This document shows positions 34,193-41,716 of a DNA stretch of 64,000 nucleotides, in pieces. The notes beneath the pieces are model-generated. The model ran no database searches. It was not told the DNA's origin and saw nothing but the letters and a program-made list of their open reading frames with translations. The position numbers were made by a program, and so were the translations under genes. The number at the start of each line of letters is the position of its first letter. Positions within the stretch are counted from its first letter, which is position 1. The DNA is from Actinokineospora sp. NBRC 105648 (GTDB lineage: Bacteria > Actinomycetota > Actinomycetes > Mycobacteriales > Pseudonocardiaceae): assembly GCF_030269645.1 (NCBI RefSeq), contig NZ_BSTR01000007.1:85061-149060 (forward strand), in the 5' to 3' direction.

Positions 34193-34402
34193 CTAGAGCC
34201 TCCCGTACTTCTTGTGCACGGCCTGCTTGCTCACACCGAGCTCGGCCGCGATCTCCTGCCAGGACCATCCGTCGACCCGTGCGCTGCGCACCTGCACCGC
34301 CTCCAACTGCTCGAGGAGCTTCCGAAGGGCGACGACCGCGCGAAGCCCGACACGCGGGTCACGGTCGCCAGCCGCGCTGGCCAAGTGGGTTGCTTCCGCC
34401 AT
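34193..34402 (-). CDS. Small helix-turn-helix protein paired with ClpN gene
   Basis: A 69-residue DNA-binding protein. The C-terminal half is a sigma-region-4-like helix-turn-helix (SWQEIAAELGVSKQAVHKKYGRL) after a helical N terminus (RAVVALRKLLEQLEAVQVRSAR). ATG 34402 is chosen; the frame is open further up but then runs through two operators. Similar tiny HTH genes commonly precede Clp-N genes in actinobacteria. It probably regulates itself through the palindromes 2 bp upstream. Confidence 0.85.
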   Translation of the reverse strand: MAEATHLASAAGDRDPRVGLRAVVALRKLLEQLEAVQVRSARVDGWSWQEIAAELGVSKQAVHKKYGRL

Positions 34403-34403
34403 G

Positions 34404-34423
34404 CCGTCAACATAGGTTGACGG
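34404..34423. promoter_or_regulatory. Operator 1: perfect 8-4-8 palindrome
   Basis: CCGTCAAC-ATAG-GTTGACGG is a perfect palindrome immediately before the start of the small HTH gene. It shares the half-site GTCAAC/GTTGAC with a second copy 28 bp away (centre to centre). Confidence 0.8.
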
Positions 34424-34433
34424 TGGCGCCCTT

Positions 34434-34449
34434 GTCAACCAGGGTTGAC
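34434..34449. promoter_or_regulatory. Operator 2: perfect 6-4-6 palindrome
   Basis: GTCAAC-CAGG-GTTGAC, the second copy of the operator, 18 bp before the start of the PP2C-like gene. TTGAC inside it could also be a -35 element. The pair can control both divergent genes. Confidence 0.78.
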
Positions 34450-34466
34450 GGGAGCAGTATCGGGAC

Positions 34467-35276
34467 ATGCCAGAGATCGCGATGGCCGAACAGCCCGGGG
34501 TCGGCCTAGACGGACGCCCCCGCCCGAGCGAGGACGTGGTGATCGCCCTCCCCGAGGCGGTGATCCTGCTCGACGGCGCCACGTCCACCCGCCCAGACCT
34601 CCCCAGCGGCGGCGCCTACGCCACCGAACTGGCCACCCAGCTGGCGGGCAGACTCACCGCCGCCCCCGAACTCGACCTGGCGGCCCTCCTGGCGGGCGCG
34701 ATCCGCTCGGTCGCGCGCGGAAACGGCTTCACCCCCGGCGAGAGCCCCGCCAGCACCGTCGCCGTGGTCCGCTGGGACGAGTCCCAGGTCGAGGCCCTCG
34801 TCCTGGCCGACAGCCCGGTGGTCGCCTTCACCCCGGACCCCGACCTCGTCGCCGACGACCGCCTCCGAACAGTCCCACGCGGCAGCTACCGCGACCGCCT
34901 GCGCGGCGGGGGCGGCTTCTCGGAATCACACGTGGCCGCGGTGCGGGCATCGGCACGCAAGACATCGGCACTGCGCAACCAGGAAGGCGGCTACTGGGTG
35001 GCAGAAGCCGTGCCGGGCGCCGCTTACCACGCTATCCGGAAGTCCTGGCCGATCGACACGGTGAAATCAATCCTCATGGCCAGCGACGGCGTTTCCTGCG
35101 GCATAGACGACTACAAACTCTTCACCTGGGAAAAGGTCCTGGAAATAGCGAAGAACGAAGGCCCGGACGCCGTGCTGGACGCAGTGCGCGCCGCAGAAGA
35201 GTCGGACCCCGACGGCACCCGCTGGCCACGCCCCAAGGCACACGACGACCAGGCCCTGGTGCTCATCACCTTCTAA
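34467..35276 (+). CDS. PP2C-like serine/threonine phosphatase domain protein
   Basis: A 269-residue soluble protein with PP2C-fold landmarks: PSEDVVIALPEAVILLDGATS (metal-binding Asp), GESPASTVAVVRW, IDTVKSILMASDGV and the terminal KAHDDQALVLITF with the second metal-site Asp pair. It is divergent, so not a strict PPM. It may dephosphorylate Ser/Thr or be a degenerate sensor. Divergent from the HTH-ClpN operon across two operators, which suggests shared control. Confidence 0.78.
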   Translation: MPEIAMAEQPGVGLDGRPRPSEDVVIALPEAVILLDGATSTRPDLPSGGAYATELATQLAGRLTAAPELDLAALLAGAIRSVARGNGFTPGESPASTVAVVRWDESQVEALVLADSPVVAFTPDPDLVADDRLRTVPRGSYRDRLRGGGGFSESHVAAVRASARKTSALRNQEGGYWVAEAVPGAAYHAIRKSWPIDTVKSILMASDGVSCGIDDYKLFTWEKVLEIAKNEGPDAVLDAVRAAEESDPDGTRWPRPKAHDDQALVLITF

Positions 35277-35505
35277 GACACTACTTTCACGGGCACCCAA
35301 CTCACCCACCCCACACCGTCCCCCAGCCCGCTCCACTCCACACCGACACCCAGGCCCCAGGCTGCCCGAATCCACGCTGCCCAAATCTACCCGGCACGGC
35401 GTCCTCGCCAGCCTCAGCCGCGACCACATTCGACCACTACCAGGACTGGCGGCGCCGCACGACCACCAGACCCAAGCCCCACCCAACGCACCGTCCCCAC
35501 CCAAC

Positions 35506-35650
35506 TGCTCGATGGGGTGGAGTGGCTTTGTTTGGGGAGAAAAGAGGCGCTAGCCTGACCCAGGCGGTGGGTATCCCTTTCCCGCCCGCTCTACCCACTG
35601 CGCCTCTTTTCTTAGGGGCCCCAAACAAAGCCACTCCACCCCATCGAGCA
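35506..35650 (+). repeat. Long-hairpin element, copy 1
   Basis: Outer arms of 32 nt (35506-35537 and 35619-35650) are perfectly complementary. The inner arms of 13 nt (AGAAAAGAGGCGC at 35538-35550 with 35600-35612) are also perfect. TAGGGG (35613-35618) is left unpaired on the 3' side, and the loop is 49 nt. A diverged 5' flank (AAGCCCCAC at about 35474, then ACGCA) matches those of other copies. It lies between convergent PP2C and ugd genes and is oriented like the PP2C transcript. Strand given is the canonical one with TAGGGGCCCC on the 3' arm. Confidence 0.9.
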
Positions 35651-35700
35651 CGCCAGAAGAACTCAAGTCCCACCAAAACCCGGGCACACCAGAACCCGGG

Positions 35701-35737
35701 CAACAAAAAGGGGCCGCACGCCGAAGCGTGCGGCCCC
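35701..35737 (-). terminator. Canonical Rho-independent terminator of ugd
   Basis: A perfect 12-bp stem (GGGGCCGCACGC at 35710-35721 with 35726-35737) closed by a TTCG tetraloop on the minus strand and followed by CTTTTTGTTG. It lies 14 bp past the ugd stop. This is the only terminator in the window with a clear U-tract right after the stem. Confidence 0.93.
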
Positions 35738-35750
35738 CAAAGAAAGAAAC

Positions 35751-37067
35751 CTACGGCATACCGACACCGATCCACTCGAACCCAGCCCGTCGAGCCACCG
35801 CCGGGTCCAGCAGGTTCCGCGTGTCCACCACGATCGGCTTGCGCACCGCCTCCGCCAGCCGTGCCCAGTCCAGTGCCCGGAACTCCGGCCACTCGGTCAG
35901 CACGACCACGGCCTCGGCGTCCTTCACCGCGTGGTACGGGTCGTCGGTCACCGTGATCGACGAGAGCGCCGGGTGGCCGCTGTCCGGCCGCAGTGCCGGG
36001 TCGTACCCGACCAGGTCGGCGCCCGCCTGCCGCAGCAGCGCGGCCACCGCGAGCGCGGGCGAGTCGCGCAGGTCGTCGGTGCCCGCCTTGAAGGTCAGCC
36101 CGAACAGAGCCAGCCGCCGGTGCGAGAGCGAGCCGTTGCGCTTGCCGGTGACCGCGAGGCGGACCTTCTCCACCATCCGCTGCCGCTGCCGGGTGTTGGT
36201 GTCGATCGTCGCCCGGATCAGCCGGAACTCGAAGTCGGCGGCGTCGGCGAGCTGCAGCATCGCCGAGGTGTCCTTGGGCAGGCAGGAGCCGCCCCAGCCC
36301 GGGCCGGGCTGCAGGAACGCCTGGCCGATGCGCTTGTCGTAGCCCATGCCCTCGGTGACGTCGCTGATGTTCGCGCCGAGCCGGTCGCACAGCTCGGCGA
36401 CGGCGTTGACGTAGGACAGCTTCATCGCCAGGAAGCAGTTGGCCGCGTACTTGACGAGCTCGGCGCTCGGCGCGTCGGTCAGCACGGTCGGCGCGCCCAG
36501 CTTCGCGTACAGCGCGGCGACCCGCTCGGCCGCGTCCTGCTGGCTCGCGCCGACGACGATGCGGTCGGGGTTGAGGAAGTCGTAGACCGCGCTGCCCTCG
36601 CGCAGGAACTCCGGGTTGGAGACCACCGCGACGTCGGAGCGGACCAGCAGCTCCTGGGTGCGCTCGGCGGTGCCCACCGGCACCGTCGACTTGTTGACCA
36701 CCACGCAGTCGGCGGGCAGCAGGTCGCGGACCTCCTCGATCACCGACTCCACGATGCTCAGGTCGGCCACGCCGCCCACGCCCATCGGGGTCGGCACGCA
36801 CAGGAACATGACCTCGGGGCCCTCGGCCAGCGCGCGGATGGCCGCCGAGGCGCCCAGCACGAAGCTCAGCCGCCCGGCCGCGATGCCCTCGGCCACCAGG
36901 TCGGCCAGACCCGGCTCGAGGATGTCGACCTCACCGCGCCTGAGCCGCTCCAGCTTGTCGGCGTCCACGTCGGCGCACACCACGTCGTGGCCCAGCGAGG
37001 CCAGGCAGGCCCCCGTGGTCAACCCGACGTACCCGGTGCCGATCACGGCGATCCGTCGTACGAACAT
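35751..37067 (-). CDS. ugd: UDP-glucose 6-dehydrogenase
   Basis: A 438-residue NAD-dependent sugar-nucleotide dehydrogenase of normal family length. The N-terminal Rossmann motif is VIGTGYVGLTTG, with VPTP and NKSTVPVGT following. The catalytic Cys262 is in GWGGSCLPKD, and GLTFKAGTDDLRDSPA marks the C-terminal domain. It makes UDP-glucuronate from UDP-glucose in two oxidation steps; GDP-mannose dehydrogenase is less likely. ATG 37067 begins the conserved motif. It lies 25 bp after a GT4 gene, so the two form the first polysaccharide operon here. Confidence 0.9.
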   Translation of the reverse strand: MFVRRIAVIGTGYVGLTTGACLASLGHDVVCADVDADKLERLRRGEVDILEPGLADLVAEGIAAGRLSFVLGASAAIRALAEGPEVMFLCVPTPMGVGGVADLSIVESVIEEVRDLLPADCVVVNKSTVPVGTAERTQELLVRSDVAVVSNPEFLREGSAVYDFLNPDRIVVGASQQDAAERVAALYAKLGAPTVLTDAPSAELVKYAANCFLAMKLSYVNAVAELCDRLGANISDVTEGMGYDKRIGQAFLQPGPGWGGSCLPKDTSAMLQLADAADFEFRLIRATIDTNTRQRQRMVEKVRLAVTGKRNGSLSHRRLALFGLTFKAGTDDLRDSPALAVAALLRQAGADLVGYDPALRPDSGHPALSSITVTDDPYHAVKDAEAVVVLTEWPEFRALDWARLAEAVRKPIVVDTRNLLDPAVARRAGFEWIGVGMP

Positions 37068-37092
37068 CGGTACCTCTCCCCTGCGTACTGAC

Positions 37093-38496
37093 TCAGCTCG
37101 CCTGTGGGCCGCTGATCTGCTCGGACTCGCCCTCGGGCGCCATGATGCGAGTCGCGGCGAACTCGCGCAACGCCCGGTCGTCGCGGAGGTCGACGAGCTG
37201 GTTGCCCCACTGGTCGACCAGCTTCTCCTCGCGCTCGCCCGAGCGGCGCTCCGCGGCGGGCCAGCCGTCCGGGAACGGGCCCGCCGAGGGGAAGCCGAGG
37301 AGTTCGTCGTAGACGCTGATGTAGGCCTGGGCCTGCGGGCGCCAGTCGAGCACCTGCTCGGCGCGGCGCCTGCCCGCGGCACCGAGCTCGGCGCGCTTGT
37401 CCTGGTCGTCGGCCAGCGCGATGACCGCGTCGGCCAGGCCGTCGCTGTCGCCGGGCTCGACGTAGACCGCGCAGTCGCCGCCGGAGACCACGGTCTCGGT
37501 GAGCCGGTAGGCCACGACGGGCAGCGCGTAGGCCATGTACTCCATGGTCTTGTTCATGGTGGACACGTCGTTGAGCGGGCTGCGCGGGTCCGGCGAGAGG
37601 CCGATGGTGGCCGCGGACAGGTAGCGCGCGATCTGCTCGGGGCCGACCCGGCCGGTGAACTCGACGTAGTCGTCCAGGCCCAGGTCGGTGGCCTGGCGCT
37701 TGAGGTCGTCGAGGCAGTCGCCGAAGCCGAGCAGGACGAACCGGAAGTCGGTCCGGCCGTGCAGGTGGACGATCCGGTCGGCGGCGTGCAGGACCCCGTC
37801 GACGCCGTCCTGCGGGCCCATGATGCCCAGGTAGGCCACCAGGTGCTTGCCGCCGCGGCGGATCGACTCGTCGGCGTAGATGGGGCGCATGACGGAGGTG
37901 TCCGGACCCGAGCGCACCACGGTGGTGTGCTCGCGCTCGACGCCACCGCGGCGGATCGCGATGTCCTGGTAGGACGTGTTGGTGGAGATCACCCGGTCCG
38001 CGGTGCGGAAGGTGCGGCGCTCGAGCCACTTGAGGATGGCGAGCTGGACCTTGCCCGCGAGCTTCTTCGGCTCACCGAAGCGGGAGCGGAAGACCTCCGG
38101 GTTGAGGTCGTGGTGGTCGAAGACGAACTTGACCGCGTCGAGCTTCCACGGCAGCGCCAGCGCCCAGTAGGTGTCCGGCGGGTTGCACGCCTGCATGACG
38201 TGGAAGTGGGCGCGGCGGCGCACCTTGAGGCTCAGCGCGGCGGTGCGCAGCCAGCAGTAGACGAACTCCCACGCGTAGCCGAGCAGGCCGTCGGCCTGCT
38301 TGGGCGGGGCGTACTTGTACAGGTGGACACCGTCGAGAACGGCGTAGGCGGGGTCACCGGGGCCCTTCGGGCAGATGACCGACACCTCGTAGCCCGCGGC
38401 TCTGAGCGCCCTGCACTCCAACCACACCCGCCGGTCCAGCGGGACGGGGAGGTTCTGCACGATGATCAGGACATGCGGGGCCCTCTGACGGCTCAC
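37093..38496 (-). CDS. GT4 family glycosyltransferase
   Basis: A 467-residue retaining GT-B glycosyltransferase. The N-terminal domain begins HVLIIVQNLPVPLDRRVWLECRAL, with HHDLNPEVF in the middle. The C-terminal donor domain has YLGIMGPQDGVDGVLHAADRIV, LLGFGD and TMNKTMEYMAYALPVVAY, the E-x7-E-like donor site. It resembles WbuB-type enzymes, which use UDP-sugars. GTG 38496 has AGGAAGAGGT upstream. It is co-transcribed with ugd, so UDP-GlcA or a product of it may be its donor. Confidence 0.9.
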   Translation of the reverse strand: MSRQRAPHVLIIVQNLPVPLDRRVWLECRALRAAGYEVSVICPKGPGDPAYAVLDGVHLYKYAPPKQADGLLGYAWEFVYCWLRTAALSLKVRRRAHFHVMQACNPPDTYWALALPWKLDAVKFVFDHHDLNPEVFRSRFGEPKKLAGKVQLAILKWLERRTFRTADRVISTNTSYQDIAIRRGGVEREHTTVVRSGPDTSVMRPIYADESIRRGGKHLVAYLGIMGPQDGVDGVLHAADRIVHLHGRTDFRFVLLGFGDCLDDLKRQATDLGLDDYVEFTGRVGPEQIARYLSAATIGLSPDPRSPLNDVSTMNKTMEYMAYALPVVAYRLTETVVSGGDCAVYVEPGDSDGLADAVIALADDQDKRAELGAAGRRRAEQVLDWRPQAQAYISVYDELLGFPSAGPFPDGWPAAERRSGEREEKLVDQWGNQLVDLRDDRALREFAATRIMAPEGESEQISGPQAS

Positions 38497-38711
38497 GGGG
38501 ACCTCTTCCTGGCTAAGACTTGACGTCGGCCGACGCTGTGTATTCGCTCGATCGGGCAGTTCGGTTACCGGCCGTATGACCAAGCCGACATGGCTGCGCA
38601 ACTACCCACCAAAGATTCGGTCAAGTTCGGCATCTTGTTACACACCGTGGTCGTTATCCGATACGTCAGACGAGGCGCCGCAGCATGCGGGCTAGCTGCG
38701 GAGGTGTTCGG

Positions 38712-39950
38712 GTGTACGTCGCATCGACCAGGCGAACCAAGACCGCGCCGCCGGTCGACGGCCCCCGCGCGGGCCGCGTTTCGACCACCGTGGTGCTCTT
38801 GGGCACGGTGAGCCTGCTCACAGACATCTCCTCGGAGATGGTGACCGCGTTCCTGCCGGTCTACGTGATCTTCAACCTGCAGATGAGCTACCTGCAGCTG
38901 GGCGTGCTCGACGGGATCTACACCGGCGCCACCGCGGTGTTGCGGCTGGTCGGGGGGCACATCTCCGACAAGGTGTCGCGGCACAAGGCGGTCGCGGTCG
39001 CCGGGTACGGGCTCTCCGCGGTCACCAAGCTGGTCTTCCCGTCGGTCGGCGCGTCCTCGGCGGGCCTCGGCGGGGTGCTGGCGGTCGACCGCGCGGGCAA
39101 GGGCCTGCGCACGGCCCCGCGGGACGCGCTGATCTCGCTGGTCACCCCCGTCGACCAGCTGGGCAAGGCGTTCGGCGTGCACCGGACGATGGACACCATC
39201 GGCGCGCTGATCGGTCCGCTGGCCACCTACGCGGTGCTGAACTGGCTGAGCACCCGGCCCGGCCCGATCTTCATGATCAGCTTCTGCTTCGCCGCGCTCG
39301 GCGTCATCGTGCTGGTGTTCTTCGTCCGCCAGCCCCGGCTCGAACGCGTCCCGGGCAAGGTGGTGACGCTGCGTGCCACCCTGGACCTGCTGCGCAACCG
39401 CGGCATGCGCCGCACCACCATCGCCGCGGGCCTGCTCGGCCTGGCCACGATCTCCGACGTCTTCGTCTTCGTCGTCCTGCAGCGGGTGTCGGGGGTGTCG
39501 CCGACCCTGCTGGCGCTGATGCCGGTCGGCACCGCGCTGACGTTCCTGCTGGCGGCCACCCCGCTGGGCAGGCTCGCCGACCGCGTCGGCCGCTGGCCGA
39601 TGTTCTTCGCCGGGCACGTCGTGCTGTTCGTGGTGTACCTGCTGCTGCTCGGCCCGTTCAGCGGCCTCGCGCTGGTGATCGTCACGGTCACCCTGCACGG
39701 CCTGTTCTACGCGGCCACCGACGGTGTCCTGATGGCACACGGCGCCACCCTGGTCCCCGAGCACCTGCGCGCGGGCGGTCTGTCGATCGTGCAAACTGGA
39801 CAGGCGCTCGCCCGGTTCGCCTCGTCCATCGGCTTCGGGCTGCTGCTGCAGAGCTTCGCCTTCAGCACCGCCGTGCTGGTGGCCATCGCCACGATGGCCA
39901 CCGCCCTGGTCGGTGTGTTCCTGCTCATCCGCCCGGAGGTCTCGCGGTGA
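38712..39950 (+). CDS. MFS transporter in polysaccharide region
   Basis: A 412-residue 12-helix major-facilitator protein. LLTDISSEMVTAFLPVYV in helix 1, GGHISDKVSRHKAVAV (loop 2-3 motif) and RAGKGLRTAPRDALI are clear. GTG 38712 is chosen because GGAGGT sits 7 nt upstream; an ATG at 38685 is the alternative. It is divergent from the GT4 gene and overlaps the next gene by GTGA. The substrate is unknown. Confidence 0.87.
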   Translation: MYVASTRRTKTAPPVDGPRAGRVSTTVVLLGTVSLLTDISSEMVTAFLPVYVIFNLQMSYLQLGVLDGIYTGATAVLRLVGGHISDKVSRHKAVAVAGYGLSAVTKLVFPSVGASSAGLGGVLAVDRAGKGLRTAPRDALISLVTPVDQLGKAFGVHRTMDTIGALIGPLATYAVLNWLSTRPGPIFMISFCFAALGVIVLVFFVRQPRLERVPGKVVTLRATLDLLRNRGMRRTTIAAGLLGLATISDVFVFVVLQRVSGVSPTLLALMPVGTALTFLLAATPLGRLADRVGRWPMFFAGHVVLFVVYLLLLGPFSGLALVIVTVTLHGLFYAATDGVLMAHGATLVPEHLRAGGLSIVQTGQALARFASSIGFGLLLQSFAFSTAVLVAIATMATALVGVFLLIRPEVSR

Positions 39951-40915
39951 ACACCTGGCTCGTGCGCAACAGGGTCGTCATCGGCGTGGTCGCCATGGTG
40001 CTCGTGATCGCGGCGGGCGTGGTCTACGTGGTGGCCACCGTCCGCGACCAGAACGCCGACGCCACCAAGCCGGGCGCGCCGGTGCAGAGCGGACTGACCT
40101 TCGTGGACAACGGCAGCGGCCAGAACCTGGTGTCCAAACTAGACGCTACCGGCGCCCGCACGGCAGGCTCGATGAAGTGCCTGCGGGTGTACACGGCAGG
40201 CGGGACCACGGTCTGCCTGCGAATGGGCGTGCCCGGGGCGTACGAGGCAGCGGTGTCCGATTCCACGGGCAAGGAACTGCGCACGGTCCCCCTGCCGGGA
40301 ACGCCTTCGCGGGCCAGGGTCTCGGCCTCCGGGAAAATCGTGTCCTGGACGGTGTTCGTGACCGGCGATTCATACCTTTCGCCGGGCGGATTTTCCACCC
40401 GCACTGGGGTATTGGACCTGCGAACGGGCGCTCTGACGGAGTCGCTGGAGACCTTCGCGACTTCCATCGAGGGCGTGCCGGACAAGCGGCCAAACGAGAA
40501 CTACTGGGGCGTGACCGTGGCCGCCGACGACAACACCTTCTACGCGACGCTCGGGTCTGGGAACACGACCTGGTTGGTCAAGGGAGACCTGACCGCGAAG
40601 ACGATGGCGACGGTCCGCCAGTCGGCCGAATGCCCATCCCTTTCACCGGACCAGACACGGGTCGCCTACAAGAAGCGCGGGGGACGGCTGGGGACTTGGC
40701 AGCTGTACGTGCTGGACCTGGCATCCGGTAAGGAGACCGAACTGCCGGGGTCGGACGGGGTGGACGACCAGGCAGCCTGGCTGGACGCGAAGAACCTGGC
40801 GTACGCGAAGGTGCAGACGGGCGGAGCACCGACGATCTTCGAATCAGCGGCGGACGGAACCGGACAGCCTAGGCAGTTGGTTGCAGGGGCATCGTCACCT
40901 TCCCCTGTGACCTAG
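39947..40915 (+). CDS. Membrane-anchored TolB-like beta-propeller protein
   Basis: A 322-residue protein with one N-terminal membrane anchor (about 9-31, VVIGVVAMVLVIAAGVVYVV) and an extracytoplasmic part made of WD40/TolB-like blades, for example CPSLSPDQTRVAYKKRGG and WQLYVLDLASGKETELPG. It overlaps the MFS gene by GTGA, so it is translationally coupled to the transporter. It may bind or present the exported product. No enzyme motif is seen. Confidence 0.78.
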   Translation: MNTWLVRNRVVIGVVAMVLVIAAGVVYVVATVRDQNADATKPGAPVQSGLTFVDNGSGQNLVSKLDATGARTAGSMKCLRVYTAGGTTVCLRMGVPGAYEAAVSDSTGKELRTVPLPGTPSRARVSASGKIVSWTVFVTGDSYLSPGGFSTRTGVLDLRTGALTESLETFATSIEGVPDKRPNENYWGVTVAADDNTFYATLGSGNTTWLVKGDLTAKTMATVRQSAECPSLSPDQTRVAYKKRGGRLGTWQLYVLDLASGKETELPGSDGVDDQAAWLDAKNLAYAKVQTGGAPTIFESAADGTGQPRQLVAGASSPSPVT

Positions 40916-40936
40916 GCACAGCATTCTGCTTTTTTC

Positions 40937-40978
40937 TTTCCTCTCTAAATGCCCTTCATCTTTTCCTCTCTAAATGCC
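40937..40978. repeat. Direct 17-bp repeat in left flank of hairpin copy 2
   Basis: TTTCCTCTCTAAATGCC occurs twice (40937-40953 and 40962-40978), 25 bp apart. A related CTCTCTAAAGGCC lies at the same distance before hairpin copy 4, so the motif is part of the wider element. Confidence 0.85.
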
Positions 40979-41012
40979 GAGCCCGCTGGTACGCAAGACC
41001 CGTTACGTTTGT

Positions 41013-41151
41013 GCTCGATTGGGTGGACTGCCTTCGTGTGGGGGAAGGCGACCGCTAAACTTGACCTGTGGTGGGGATGCCCTTCTCCCCACGCTTTTTC
41101 CCCACGCGGTCGCCTAGGGGCCCCGCGCGAAGGCAGTCCAGCCAATCGAGC
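41013..41151 (+). repeat. Long-hairpin element, copy 2
   Basis: Outer arms GCTCGATTGGG... and ...CCAATCGAGC pair over 31 positions with one G.G mismatch and two U.G wobbles. The inner GGCGACCGC pairs with GCGGTCGCC, and TAGGGG is unpaired before the 3' outer arm. The loop holds a GTGGGG/CCCCAC hairpin followed by GCTTTTT. The 5' flank includes ACGCAAGACCCGTTACG. It lies downstream of the TolB-like gene, on the same strand. Confidence 0.9.
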
Positions 41152-41245
41152 CTCCGCTTTACTTGGGCAGGTCATAAGGTGTGCCGCCCGGGGGTCGACC
41201 TCACGGGTGGCTCGTAGACATGGGCTGCCCGAGGAAAAGATGGGG

Positions 41246-41383
41246 GCTCGATCTAGTGAACTCGCTTCGTGTGGGGCCCCTAGAGCACCGCGGTGGAGAG
41301 AAAAGGGCAGGTAAGGGCATCCCCACCCACGGCAAGTTTAGCGGTGCTCTCCCCCCACACGAAGCGAGTCCACTAGATCGAGC
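41246..41383 (-). repeat. Long-hairpin element, copy 3
   Basis: Reverse orientation to copy 2 and tail-to-tail with it, 94 bp apart. The arms are perfect except one G.U wobble on the minus strand; the inner stem GAGCACCGC is perfect. In the loop the core TAAACTTG is shared with copies 2 and 4. It is oriented with the beta-helix lipoprotein gene at 41717, whose transcript would run into it. Confidence 0.9.
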
Positions 41384-41404
41384 ATCCGTAGCGGGCATTG
41401 CTTT

Positions 41405-41552
41405 CCAGCGGGGTCGGCCTCACCGCTGCGGTCTGCTGGGGGACGGGACTCGCTTGGGTGCCAGCGGGGTCGGGATCTTTGTTGCGGTACCAGCGGGGGC
41501 GGGATCCTGTCGCATACCAGCGGGGCTGGGTTCTCTTGCTTGCCAGCGGCGG
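41405..41552. repeat. Degenerate tandem repeat, CCAGCGGGG units
   Basis: CCAGCGGGG or close variants followed by a G/T-rich tail start at 41405, 41461, 41490, 41517 and 41543. The last three steps are 26-29 bp. No open frame is convincing here. The stretch lies between hairpin copy 3 and the terminator of the lipoprotein gene. Confidence 0.7.
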
Positions 41553-41644
41553 CGGTCGTTAGCTGCTGTTGGGCGGATTGGGCATGCTCGGCTTGGCCTT
41601 GCCTGGTCTGGTCCTGGCTTTTGACTGAGGTTGGTGGTGGTACG

Positions 41645-41684
41645 ACAAGGCCGCCGTCACCGGGGGAAGTGACGGCGGCCTTGT
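41645..41684 (-). terminator. Terminator of the beta-helix lipoprotein gene
   Basis: A perfect 16-bp stem, ACAAGGCCGCCGTCAC (41645-41660) with its complement at 41669-41684, and an 8-nt loop, 32 bp past the stop. A short direct repeat TTGTGCTGTTGCC follows on the plus side (41681-41706). Confidence 0.85.
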
Positions 41685-41716
41685 GCTGTTGCCTTGTGCT
41701 GTTGCCCTGGTTGTTG

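Noticed and set aside
35277-35505. Possible small gene between the PP2C gene and hairpin copy 1
   Set aside because: Frames are Pro/Thr/His-rich without start signals; only the diverged 5' flank of the hairpin element (from about 35474) is recognisable.
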